A stretch of DNA of 64,000 bases, taken from NCBI GenBank assembly GCA_021014325.1, contig CM037463.1, positions 6,641,001 through 6,705,000 of the forward strand. Reading direction: 5' to 3'. Of this stretch, positions 1 to 12,000 are shown piece by piece (within the stretch, counting starts at the first letter, position 1; every line of letters starts with the position of its first letter). The notes under the pieces are model-generated. The model saw nothing but the letters and a program-made list of their open reading frames with translations. It searched no databases and was not told where the DNA came from. Position numbers and translations under genes: made by a program. This stretch comes from Plazaster borealis (lineage: Eukaryota; Echinodermata; Asteroidea; Forcipulatida; Labidiasteridae).

Positions 1-75
1 CTCATCTCAAGACAGTAATTGGCAGTATTACAGTACAAAACCCCTCGCTGCGGTGTAAAAAAAATATATATATGC
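1..75 (-). mobile_element. Telomere-repeat TIR element, partial copy (one end only)
   Basis: It carries the terminal segment gtacaaaacccctcgctgcg followed by gtgtaaaa and a short AT run, the same end as in the copies at 45372-45731 and 55857-56094. The internal flank ctcatctcaagaca also matches. The telomeric part would lie left of the window. Confidence 0.7.
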
Positions 76-1009
76 CTGCCGCCAGGACTCACGAGGTCCT
101 GGTTTCGCGCGGTTTGGGTACCGTACTAGTTGCAGCTTGATCTAATTTGCATGCGTGTTCGTCAAATTATCTAAATTTAGCCTTTTTTTATTAAAACCAT
201 ATTCAACGGGTGAAGTTCATAAAACATCCTAATACAAGTTCTTTTCAAAAACAACTGCCGCTGTAATAGCTGCCATTCAAACTGCCCGAAAGTCCAGATT
301 CTCGCAAAAGCTCGTATCGCTCTCGAGGTCAACTTTACACAGTTTATAGAAAGGTCTACTCGTCTCTATGTTGCAATGGTCGAATCCAGCACGAGAGGGC
401 GTACTTTTTTTTTTCTTTTCCTTCTTTTTCTTTTTTTCCCATTCTTCTCCGTCTTCTTCCTTTTTGTTTGTTACCATGAATGGAATCTTCATACTTTTGG
501 GGTAATGTTTCATTTTATTCGGACAATATTTTCACGACTTTGCGAAGTACGTGTTTGAAATATTGAAAACATTAAATCGCTTCTTTCCACTGAAATCACA
601 GATGGCCCGGAATACTAGAGTCAGAACTGGCATTCTAAATTCTTTCACCACGATTAAGTGACCAATATAGCAAACTCCAAAATGGCCGCCATTTCGTCTC
701 ACGATGAATTTAAAAGTATCACATGAAATTTGGTATTGATCGTTACGAGAAAACACCCAAAACGAGTGACGTGTGGAGGAAGCTTAGACATAACAAATAT
801 TCATTGAAAACTACAAAATTGCAGGTGGCTAACTGCAACAGCAGACCCACCCAACCCGCATCTTATTCATGTTTCCAATAATCTTTTATGTAACGAATAA
901 TGACCTTATTTTGTACTCGCCGATTCCTTCAGAAGAAAAGAACAACACGGTTACAGCACACCATTGCGGGTAGCCCGCAAGTCGGTCACGTAAAGATAGT
1001 TATCGACGC

Positions 1010-1322
1010 TCTTAACACTGTTAACTCAATTTTATGCAATCTTCACTGGCTTCCAACACAATTTAGAAATGCATGATCTTAAACCTACCGCTCAATACAT
1101 GGTACCACACTGTCATTATTCATCTCAACCAGTCGAGCTGGTCTTCGTTCAGCAAGTCAACATCTTCTCTCCAAACTGAAATCTTATCGCTCCTGGGGAG
1201 ACAGATCTTTTCATAATTGCTGTCCCTCGTTGTTGGAACAGCCATCCTCACAAAATTCGCTCTATTTCATCGCTCAACTCTTTCAAAACTCCCCTCAAAA
1301 CCCACCTCATTGCAGTTGCCTA
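1010..1322 (+). pseudogene. LINE reverse-transcriptase C-terminal remnant (L2/CR1-like)
   Basis: Translation shows CNLHWLPTQFR, then SRAGLRSASQHLLSKLKSYR, SWGDRSFHNCCPSL and, after a one-base frameshift, WNSHPHKIRSISSLNSFKTP LKTHL. LHWLP and GDRxF...PxLWNxLP...SLxxFKxxLKTHL are the usual end of CR1/L2-type reverse transcriptases. In-frame stops and the frameshift show it is dead. It ends where the palindromic element at 1323 begins. Confidence 0.75.
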
Positions 1323-1556
1323 CTGCAAAAACTGGGGTGTTAAAATTGACACCATTGGTGTTGTCACATATAGATACCCAAGAGAGAATCAAAATTAACA
1401 TCACAGGGTGTTAAAATAACACCAATGTAATTGTTTTGGCAGAAATTGGTGTTATTTTAACACCCTGTGGTGTACTATTTGATTCTCTCTTCGGTATCTA
1501 TATGTTATTATTATATGTGACAACACCCACGGTGTCAATTTTAACACAATATGTTT
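1323..1556. mobile_element. Palindromic TIR element, family tgcaaaaactggggtgttaa (copy 1)
   Basis: The two halves are inverted repeats of about 100 bases: tgttaaaattgacaccattg and ttggtgttattttaacaccc find their complements in the other half. The second copy is at 38837-39062. No coding capacity. Confidence 0.75.
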
Positions 1557-1919
1557 TGATGGGGGAGGGGTTTTCCTGTTAATTGTTTTTTATTTTTGAG
1601 CCTACTTGTTAGGTGGATCATGTTGCGCTTTACACGTGTTAATTATATCATTATTCTTATAAAAATGTCAGTCATATTTTCTTTGATCAACCCAAAATTA
1701 TTAATTTTTTACCCAGTCAGCTCTCCTTGTGGTTTATTACTTGATATTTTAAATAAAAAGTCGCATCACCTTAAGGTGATCCCTCTGCTGTCGCTTCCCG
1801 GGTCGTAAACGTGGGTTTGATTTCTGGCTACACGGCAGTTACTGGTAAAATGGCGTCTGAGTGGCACAACTAACAAAAGATAATTGACGAAATAGGGAGA
1901 ACGCCAACATTAGGGTTAG

Positions 1920-2085
1920 ATCATCACTTGTAGAGTGGCGGCACGTTTATCCGGACGTCGCAGGTTCAGGTCCCGCTCTAGTCAATTCTTCTTTTTTCAG
2001 CCCCAATTTATTTAAAATTTACCCATTCAGATTCCCTTGTGGTTCATTAGCCTACTAATTGATATTATTATAATGTTAAACAATT
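1920..2085 (+). mobile_element. SINE-like element with tRNA-derived head
   Basis: A box-A-like tagagtggcggcacg (from 1931) and a box-B-like ggttcaggtcc (from 1963) are spaced as in a tRNA promoter. The downstream body (ttacccattcagattccctt) resembles sequence at 1700-1755 (acccagtcagctctccttgt), which suggests a second copy of the tail next to it. It cannot form a convincing mature tRNA. Confidence 0.5.
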
Positions 2086-2439
2086 TACAATTCCCTGGGT
2101 TTTGTTTCGTCTGGGAAGTTCACTGGGGTTGACGGATCCATCTTGATCCATCACTGGAGGAAGAAATCCATGGTATACCTGTGCAAATATACCGAGGGGT
2201 TGTCAGATTACGGGTCCAACACCCTCTTTGGCTGTCCAACTAGCAGCACCGTAACTCCTTCCACGGGGAATTTATACCACCATGTGATTTAGTTGGCTTG
2301 TTCCACTTGAAGATTGTCTTTTTAGTTCGCCCATTGTGGTAACTACGGATCTCCAGAAGTGCCATTGCATCCAGACAACGAGATAAATTGTCTCGCCGGG
2401 TCGACTAGCGGGAACTAAGATGTTGATTTGTCTTGATCT

Positions 2440-3250
2440 CGCCAAGACGGCATTCAGAACCAAAGAAGTCGACCTAGTTACCGTGATACCTCATCTACCC
2501 AAGACGACCTACTCAAATCAACATTTCGACTTGTTCTGACAAATATATCTCAAAAATGGTTAATAATAAATATCTCACCAAGACGACTTCCTGAAACCGA
2601 GATGTCGATTTCTCCTGATGAAATATCTCACAAGACCACATTCATAACCAAAGACGCAGACTTAGTTGCAATGATATACCTCATCTCACCAAGACGACCC
2701 ACTGAAACCAACGTGTCGACTTGTCCTGATATCTCGCCAATACCACATTCAGGACCAAAGAAGCTGACTTATAGTTACAATGATACCTCATCTCACCAAG
2801 ACGACCCACTGAAACCATCGTGTCGACTTGTCCTGATATCTCGCCAATACCACATTCAGAACCAAAGAAGCTGACTTAGTTACAATGATACCTCGTCTCA
2901 CCAAGACGACTCACTGAGACCATCGTGTCGACTTGTCCTGATGATATATCTCGCCAAGACCTCATTCGGAACCAAAGAAGGCCGACTTAGTTACAATGAT
3001 ACCTCATCTCACCAAGACGACCCACTGAATTCAACATGTCGACTTGTCCTGATCATATGCGACTTACTGAAACCGAGATGTCGACTTGTCCTGATGATAT
3101 ATCTCGCCAAGACCTCATTCGGAACCAAAGAAGGCCGACTTAGGTACCATGATGCTTAATCTCACCAAGACGGCCCACTGAATTCGACATTTTGATTTGT
3201 TACGATAATTAATATCTCACCAAGTCGACCCATTGAAACTGAGGTGTTGA
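2440..3250. repeat. Satellite/minisatellite block, period about 105-110 bases
   Basis: Repeated blocks start with catctcaccaagacgaccca near 2682, 2788, 2892, 3003 and 3154 (the last interval longer), each followed by tgtcgacttgtcctgat and ccaaagaag. Units diverge, and partial units occur at both ends. No gene is seen. Confidence 0.85.
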
Positions 3251-3369
3251 GTCGATTTATTTGTTTCCTACAGTCGTCTGATGGATGATATAAATTATCA
3301 CGACACGTCGACACTCTTTGGTTAAATCAGAAAGTCGCGAGAAGATTAATATGACAGTCGTCTTATTCA

Positions 3370-3515
3370 TTTAGGGGGCAAACGGGGGCAAAGACATAGT
3401 TTTGGGGGCTATTTGATGTTATCGAACCATTAATTTGTGCATTTTCTCTCGATCGGGGGAAGGGGGCGCTGGGGGCAAGGATTCTGAGCGCCCCTTCTGG
3501 TTATGCCACTGGTTA
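3370..3515. mobile_element. G-rich TIR-type remnant (family also at 20417-20545)
   Basis: The core gggggctatttgatgttatc...aaccattaatttgtgc resembles the core at 20462-20500, and both are flanked by G runs on one side and C-rich sequence near the other end. Short, degenerate and non-coding. Confidence 0.45.
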
Positions 3516-4999
3516 TCTGGACAGTGGCATGGCATTCGTGGAGCACCATTGTTTAAACTCCTGCATAGTGGAGTTAAATCAACATGTATGTTTAGTCTAA
3601 CAAGAGGGGCTCCGGCCCGTTGGAGAGAGAGAGATAAGTTTAACCACAGCAGTCCTCTACAATCTCTACGTCCTCTGCACTCGCCCTCTCACTAATATGA
3701 ATCTTCCGATGATCAAGATGTGCAAGGGGGATCTTTACTTCAATTAGTTGTAGGCCTTTCGCACGCGGTGCATTATGAACGTTAATTTATGTATGAATAA
3801 AAATTCGATACTACCCTATTCCTGATTCACATCTTCTTCGATTGCACCAGTTTCTGGTTCATCTTTTGTATGTATTGCAGTCAATGGCAGTTTGTCTTTT
3901 AGGAGGTTTGGGTCATCATAATTACCAAGGCTTGACGCCAAGGGTTGTGCCCGTCGTCTTGTACCCAGAGCAGATGAATACGGGAGGGGGTGCACTGTTC
4001 GTACAAATGTTTGTTTTTCTTCTTCTTTTTCTATGAGATTTCGCCTAACATTACAACGTCGGACGGCCAAAATCCCAAATCAACTGTCATCAGGGGCACG
4101 TTGCCACCTACTCCTGGGGCTGAAACAGTGTTACCCCCTTCACAGTCCGTAAGGATGTATAGGCATGGGCCAATCAGTTCATCGATGATTTTCAATCCTG
4201 TGTTTTACTAATAACAGTTTTTGTATTATATTAAATCATTTATATTCATGTGCACTATAGGCGTGAATCTACACTGTGTCAACATTTGTTATTTCAATTT
4301 AATGAATATTGATAAGAACACAATACTGACCAATCAGGTATTGTAAGTCATACACGTAATAAGTTTATTCATTGGCTATTTACATTCATTATAGTACACA
4401 TTCTCATAACAGCAATTTAATTGAAACATTATTTTGTTTATCTTGGTGCGTAGCTTTAAGTTATATTGCATTTCTAAATTAGTGTGTAAAATGCAGTGAT
4501 TCGGCTCCTTCAAATTTTAATTCAAAAGATGAATAATAATTATTGTCTTTTATGATTTATATGAATAATGTCTAACAGGCCTATTGCTTAAACAATGACG
4601 CGGTATAAATCAATAATACTGTCGTTGACTACTAATAATTATTTAAAGAATGTTGTTATCAATTTGAAAGTGAAGTCCTTTCAATAGAAAACCGTCAAAT
4701 TTTAGTCAAAACGTACTCCCAAAAAAATGTATGCATCCCCTCACTGTGAAATTTGTTTTTTCTTTTCATTATTTTTGTTGAATTTTGAAAGATATTTATT
4801 TCTTCAAGTCGAGATTCTTGAGACTAGTTTTGACAAATGTTCTCCTGGGATAGATATCAAATTACTCAAAGCGTTCAAACATTAATAACTGAATATGATA
4901 ATAGAGATTGTAAAAGATAGTTTTGCCCAAATTGCCAGTACAGTGCACTTCAATCACTGACGGGAATAGTACCAGCTTTACTATCAATTATAACGTTGT
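3516..4999. other. Region downstream of the homeobox gene, nothing recognised
   Basis: Mostly AT-rich sequence without supported coding potential. Open frames around 3816-4211 on both strands overlap each other, have no splice or family support, and look accidental. Confidence 0.4.
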
Positions 5000-5255
5000 A
5001 CCATATCTTGATGCAAAGAGATTAAGTATACCCTTGACAGCAGTTTGTTCAACATTACCACGTTACTCCATCTTGATTCAAAGAGAGTAAGAATACTAAG
5101 CCCCATTTTGATTCAAAATGAGCATGCCTAATAAGCTTGCAAGTTCCACCGTTGTTGTCATTATGACCAGTGTCTTACCTTTTATTGATTCAAAGAAGCA
5201 CATATTGCAGCATTACAAACGTTATGATTTGTTTCTTATCTTGATTCAAAGACAT
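5000..5255. repeat. Irregular cluster of five TTGATTCAAAG-like motifs
   Basis: The motif cTTGATTCAAAGa, or a close variant, appears near 5005, 5070, 5105, 5183 and 5237, spaced 35-80 bases apart with unrelated sequence between. It may be a decayed tandem repeat or a binding-site cluster. The TTCAAAG core fits the loose WWCAAAG consensus of TCF/LEF factors. It lies about 500 bases past the end of the homeobox coding region. Confidence 0.4.
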
Positions 5256-5710
5256 TACCCATACTGATAGTAGGCCTATTTGACACTTTTTAGAAGTAAT
5301 TCGGATTTAAAGGAGATGTTTTTCCCCTTTAAATGATGGTTTTAAAACATGCAAAACTTAACAAAGCAAAACTGAAAATTCAGAAAATGTTTGACGAAAC
5401 CGCAACTATAATCTTTGTATGTTGGGCCCTACAGCACCGTATACAATTCCAGCCTACGACTTAATTTCCAAATTAAAGGTTTTGAATATGACGAGAGGCT
5501 AGGAAGAACAAGAACTGAAATACTCAAAAAAGCATTGCACCGCGTATAAAAACATAAAGAAACGGGTGCTAGTACTAATCCAGCTGATTTATCTTTATTT
5601 GTTGGATAAATGTTCCTAAAACAAAACTACGCAATTGAACTGGATCTGCCCTTCAAAAAAGTTGCAGATTTATTGAAAGGTTACCGTCTATGTCTCTATT
5701 CGTGACTAGT

Positions 5711-5716
5711 TTTATT
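5711..5716 (-). terminator. Candidate poly(A) signal of the homeobox gene
   Basis: On the minus strand an exact AATAAA occurs about 50 bases past the TAG stop of the homeobox gene. If used, the 3' UTR would be very short. Further AT-rich sequence to the left contains other possible signals, so use is not certain. Confidence 0.35.
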
Positions 5717-5765
5717 TCATATTTTCTTCCTATTTTTTTGTAATATAGTCCCATAATTTACAAGT

Positions 5766-6039
5766 CTAGCTTAGTCCAGAGCGATGAAAGGTGCCAGATG
5801 TTAGCAACGGACGTTGTGATGCCGCTGCTGCCGTCCCAACCGATGTCACCTCCTTGGTGAAATTGGACGGGGGAAGTCCGCCCGGAAGTCCCGGTGGTGG
5901 ATAAGGGGCGTACGCTGCCGCCGTAGCTGCCGTGTAGGGCCCAAGGGGAGCGTACCAGGGTGTCAGGAAGGGTGCCGTCCACAAGCCTTGGCGCTGGGCT
6001 ATCTTCAGACGGGCCATCATCTGCTTCTTCCATTTAGTT
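5766..6039 (-). CDS. msxlx: Msxlx-like homeobox gene, exon 3 (end of homeodomain and C-terminus)
   Basis: The acceptor ctgttatacag|A completes AGA and continues TKWKKQMMARLKIAQRQGLW, the end of the recognition helix and the conserved segment after it. The tail is rich in Ala, Pro, Tyr and Gly (PYPPPGLPGGLPP) and ends HRSGLS with a TAG stop. Total protein length is 321 residues, ordinary for this class. A longer open frame overlaps in another phase, but only this phase continues the homeodomain. Confidence 0.88.
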
Positions 6040-9000
6040 CTGTATAACAGTGAAATTATGAAATTATGTCAGCCTGTTACCTTGCTTGGAGCTAGGAGCA
6101 TTTCAATCTAAAAGGCCTAAAGCAAAGTTAAAATCTTAATCAGTATGTATTACAACTGCTCCAAAACTCAAGAAAGTTGCACTTGTCTTTTGAGAACACC
6201 CAACACTGAAATAGTTTAAGCAAAACAATTAGGAAGGGAATCCCAATGAACGATACCGTATAATCTAGGCTGCCCATCAGATGAAAGCTAACACGTCAAT
6301 CTCTGTGGTTGGTTTAGAATTTAAACCAATTCAGTTTGTCATTGAAGTCCTAAATTTCAGAGTAGGCCTATACTCATAGTCGGTACTCGTACTCGAGTAC
6401 TAATCGAGTACCGTCTTTATGGTACTCGTGCTCGTACTCGGCTAGCAAAGCAGTCGTACTTGGAGTCCATACTCGATACTCAACTGAAAAATAACCTGTC
6501 TCGAAGTCATGTACTCGATATAAGACTGAAAACGTACTCGGACTCGAATCTCAAATTATGTTGCGTTAATGTTTACGCCATTTTTGCCACCCAAAGAATA
6601 GAGGTATTAAAGCACTGGAAATGGTAAAATTCAAGTTGTATTTGATGTATTCATGTTTAAAAGATAGTTATCATAACAAGCACACATGTTGAAATTAGTC
6701 AACAAACCATAAATGTGTTGATACCTCATTTTGCAATGTTTTTTGTTAAAGTACTCGCACTCGCACTCGTACTCGAAATTAAAGTACTCGATTAAAATAC
6801 TGTTGAAGTCTGCGTTCACATGGAGACATTTAAAAGCTGACTCAAAGAAAAAAAGAAAATCCACCTGTTGATCCATATTACTCGAACAACTGTGGAGAGT
6901 GTTCTTGTCGCGTCTGCCATACAGAGCGGTATAGATCTTTCCAGTCAACCGTAATTAACTCCAATGGGTAACTACTTAAGAGACGATATTGTCACCCATA
7001 ATAATGATGATTCTCGCCACGGGCAGACCCCCACCACTAAGATCAATATTTTCTCCCCAGCGACAATGCAAATAATTTGCTACAGCACAAACCACATAAT
7101 CATCAAAGATAAGAGCTTACATGTGTATTTCGTTTTTTCGTCCTCGCAATGTATCTGTGTAGTTATAGCTAAACTCGAATCGGCCCAGCAACACCCTGAG
7201 CGTTATGCTAAACCAAAATCAGGTAGAGTGTCCAGTTTCACTCCAGAGTGTGTTATGATTGTTGGAATGCAATAATAATGGCGTGGTCGCTTTGGTCTGT
7301 CGTGTCGATTGTGACAAAATGGGACAAATTCTTCCCGATTGTCAATGTCGGTGTCAGTATTTTAAACATCTCGGATCTTTTGAAATTACATTTCAAAAGA
7401 ATGGGTCTTAATTCCTGATTTATGTACAAATGTATGCATTCGAGAGTCACTGTCAAGGGTCAGTATCCACACTTTGTGTGATCTGGCATATACAAGAAAT
7501 AACAAACCTGTGAAACTTTCAGCTCAATCAGTCATCTGAGTCACGAGGAAATAGTGACAGAACCTTGTTTTCACTGTTTATAAACATCGAGTTATTGGTC
7601 TGCTAGATCAAAACTATTTGTTTTACTAATTTCTCAAAAAAACTATCTATTCAGGCGAACATGTTTAAAGGGATGTTTTCAACCATGACCATCTTTACCA
7701 TGGTTTAAAGGTATCGTACACGTTTGGTAATGACTCAAAACAAAATAATATTAGCATAAAAACTTACTTGGTAACAAGCAACGGAGAGCTGTTGATAGTA
7801 TAAAACATTGTAGGAAACGACTCCCTCTGAAGTAACGTAGTTTTTGAGAAAGAGGTAATTTCTCACTAAAACAATAAAAACTTCTTGCAAGAAGTTTTTA
7901 TTCCTGTCTGAAAGCACACAAATTTGTACAACAAGGTTGTTTTTTCTTTCATCATTTTCTTGCAACGTCGATGACCAATTGAGCCCAAATTTTCACAGGC
8001 TTGTTATTTTATGCATATGTTGGGATACACCAAGTGAGAATACTGGTCTTTGACAATTACCAAACGTGTTCAGTGCCTTTAATGTGCAGTTCTGTTAACG
8101 TTTATATTTTCAATATCACCAATGTTGTGCATACACTTCAGATAACTGTTATTAATTTAAGCCCCATATAAACTTGCGTTTAGAATGTAAAAAAATAAAC
8201 AAAACCAACGGACTCACGAAATACTTAGGTTTTGACTCTTTCATCCAATATGATTTTCTGAATGCAAATAAAACGCGGCTAATATTTGAAACTCAATTCG
8301 TCACAAATATTTTGTTGACGCGATTAATTTGGCCTTTTTTATTTTTATATACCGCACACACATATCCTTGTCATTTAATTGGTGGAACGATGTACACTGC
8401 CGCGACGCTCCAAAAGTTAACAAAGGAGTCCTATATTGATAATTATAGGGCACTTCGGATGCTTAGCAGCATCGTTTCCAAAATAATCGTTCCCGCCCGT
8501 TTGTCGAAACGAGACAAACTCGTATCACGGCAGAACAGGGTCGGTGTCTACATGCAGTCGGCTACGTTGTTTGTAAGGTTTTTTCTAATGTTTAGAGATG
8601 GGTTGGAAGAGTTTCCATGTCTATTTTGTGTTTATTGGGAAAACGATTTCAGATGACAAGGGTTCATGTGTGAATCTGGCTTTTTGTGTGAAATCTGGCT
8701 TTTACATTTCCCTCGGCTTCGCCTCGTGAAATGGAATAGTCCAGATTTCACCTTGTGATTATATTCTGCGAAAATGCACTCATTAATTTGTATAATACAG
8801 AGCTATTTAGTCTACATTACCATTTCTTAATTCCGAGGATTACGCACTTATATGCTTAAAGGGACACATTGCCTTGGATCGGACGAGTTGGTCTATTAAA
8901 AAAAGCGTTTGTAACCGTTTATTATAAAATGCATATGGTTAGAGAGACGTTATAAAAGTAGAATACAATGATCCACACAAATATGCCTCAAAATTGCGTG

Positions 9001-12000
9001 GTTTTCCTTTTACTATGCGAACTAACACGGTCGACCATTTTGTATGGCCGACCGTGTTTGTTCACGATGTAAAAGGAAAACCACGCAATTTCGAGACACG
9101 TTTGTGTGGATCATTTTATTCTACTTTTAAAACATCTTTCTAACCATATGCATTTTATAACAAACGGTTCAAATGCTTTTTATAGACCAACTCGCCCGAT
9201 CCAAGGCAACGTGTCCCTTTAAAGTGTCTATCAGAAAGATATTATATTTAACAGCAATTTCATCATATCATTTTATGTGTTGTTAGGTTATGACTATGGT
9301 TAAAGGATGTGCATAACATTGGTAAGATTTAAAATATAAATGTTTACAGATTTAGATATAACTCAAATGGTTTTAAGATGGTCAGTGGCCGGTTGAAAAC
9401 TTCTCTTGAAATATTTTGATTCCAGATTTTTTTTAAGAAACTGGTAAAACAAATTTTTTTGACCTCGCATGTCTGAAATCTAATGTTTGTCTAAACAGTG
9501 AAAACAGTGATAGGGGTTGTTAACTAATTTCATGTGACTCCCATGACCGACTGTGCACAAACATTCACAACTTTGTTATTTCGCGTATGACGGGTCACAC
9601 AAAGTGCGGATACTGGTCTTTGACAATAATGTTGTCCATGTGCTTTTAAGGTATAATATTGTTATGTTCTTTCTAAAGGAAGGGAAAAATAATTAGCTTT
9701 GAGTTTGATGGTATCATCTTTGCCTGCTTTAAAATAATTTTACAGACGGAAAAAGTTCTCCTTTACGAGAAAATCAACACGACTGAAACAACATTCCAAA
9801 GAAATGTCAGATACATCTCCGACAAGGCAATGAAATATAACGACATTGTTTACGCTTTAGATAATTGCGATGTAACTTGTAAAATGGCTCGCTGAGTGCG
9901 CGAAGCTTTGCACTATTTTAAACTCATATTATTGAAGAGGAAATGCCGATGTTATTCCACCCGTCTTCAGTTTGGTTTTAGTTTTATAATTTGTCATAAA
10001 ATATGTGCTATGCCGGCAGCTGTTATGGTAGCTCAAACATGGGTTTATTAAGCCATAAACAAGAGATCTAATTTAGCTGCAATTCAGCGGGTGTCAATCG
10101 CCTTGTCACTCCTATTTCAAGACAATCTCGTCTACCCAGGACAAGGTAGCCCAGCATGAATGATGATATTGCAAGTAACTATCTATCATAACATGGTGTT
10201 AATATCATCCTTGGCGAATCAAGACGCATCCAAGTATCGTGTGATCTTCCCTGGTGTCGAGTTGTCTTTTTTTCTCTCTCTCCCAGGGTGGAAGTATTTC
10301 CATGTTCAGTACGTGACTGTTTATCGCAAATACAATGCTGTTGCTTGCTCGGCCTCCCCTGCCGTCCCCGCTGAGGCAAGCGTGCGGCGCTGAGACAGGA
10401 GAGGAAAGTAACAACAACGCCGCGTCATTCGACCGAGATTCCGTCGAAGGAAAATCATTTAACCGCGGCGGTGATCGAATCTGCCGCCGACGGCCAAGTC
10501 AAGAGCGGTGTATAAATAACGCTTATCCGTCTTTAGATAGCTCTTCAGTGGTGATGAGGATTGACTGAACCCGGTAAACACGGCATCTTAACCAAGCCCC
10601 GCAAGACACTCCTGAAAACCGATACCGGAACACAACGACCCGTCCCAGGTTGAAGTAGACACGCTGGCTCCGACATTTGAGACGGAACTCGCTTCCCCCA
10701 GAATGTGTGTTATTTACCAGCAAAGCATCCCAGTACCCTAACACACCAAAACAGAACTTGCATTACCTCCAGAAGAATTAGAAGGGGGAAAGGGTTACTT
10801 TTAAAAGATGGCTGCAGTGTGTCATTAATGATTGCACGACGAGGGATGAGGCGTAAAGCGTGAGGGGAGCTAAGCCGAACGGCCTGCGGGCAAGTGTTAG
10901 CTTGCATCCCGGAGGGAGCTACGGCTCCGTCTCCGGCCGGTGTTTTTAATTGGTTCGAATTCTAATTACGGGAAAATAAAAGAGATGACGGTGGCTGTTA
11001 CAGTGCGTACACGTGTATGCTGAAACGGTAGAGGTACACCTGCGAGAGCAAGACTTCCAGTCAAAAGGGTCAGTTGAAATTACAGAATAAAAAAAGGGTC
11101 AGTTCTCATTAAATTCTGTCGACACGCGTCCATAAAAAATTTTGATTTAGAAAGTTAATCAAAAAACAAAATGTTAAACAATCAGATTGGAAATTGTTAT
11201 TAAGAAGAACAACTCCAGACACTTAATCTGCGAAAGCTGAGCAAATGTTCTTAATTCAATATTGCCAAGCCATGCAGAATTTATTGATTACTAATTTGTT
11301 TATAATTTTTGTTAACACCCTTTATCTCAGCAATCCCCATTCCCCAACAAGCCTGCAATTTTGTCCACATTTTTAGCTAAAACGCAACAGCAAGACAAGC
11401 GAGTAACAACAACAGTTGATGCCTATTTATACCCATTGAGATCCTCACTTTCCAAGCAGATTGCTCGGGTTGTACCGACAGCGGCGCTAATTAGTCACGA
11501 GCTAGGAGCTGATGAGAGGGAGACATTTGGATTATTCTAGTGTTGTTCACTTGAACTGTTCCCAGGTTATTGCTCGCGGCATGAGCTAGTACGGCCGGCC
11601 GGTCGGTGTTAGAATTGATTGTTGGTCTCCGGCGGGTTAAACACTCAATTGACAAGCAAATGCGTCCGTGTCTGTAATACGCGGCGTGCCACAAAACCCG
11701 CACTTTGGGGACGGAAACCACATAAACTACGAGGAGAGATCCGCTGTTTCAATTTGGATCGTGGCTGCTGTATGCCGTGGATGGAGCAGCGAGACCCGGC
11801 GCTCGAGAATCCCCCCTAAGGAAATCAATACATCCCCTACCGTGTTCCCGTGTAATAGTCTCTCGCGCCGTTTCCATTAAAGATTATCGTTTCGGCTGAT
11901 GGAATTTGTTTTAGTGTAAACGACATAATTAATAAGCCATTTCCTAATATCATTGGGTCATTGATTTGGGGGCCCGAGCCGAGCCTTCAACATGGCTCCG

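Noticed and set aside
2440..3250. CRISPR-like or tandem protein-coding repeat
   Set aside because: The genome is eukaryotic, units diverge throughout and frames are interrupted; it is a satellite.
5758..6033. Longer minus-strand frame overlapping homeobox exon 3
   Set aside because: It is in another phase (EEADDGPSEDSP) and would not continue the homeodomain; the phase with TKWKKQ is the correct one.
8174..8656. 160-codon open frame on the plus strand
   Set aside because: The first part is AT-rich and has no support; only the 3' part is shared with the repeat at 32 kb, so a gene call was not made.
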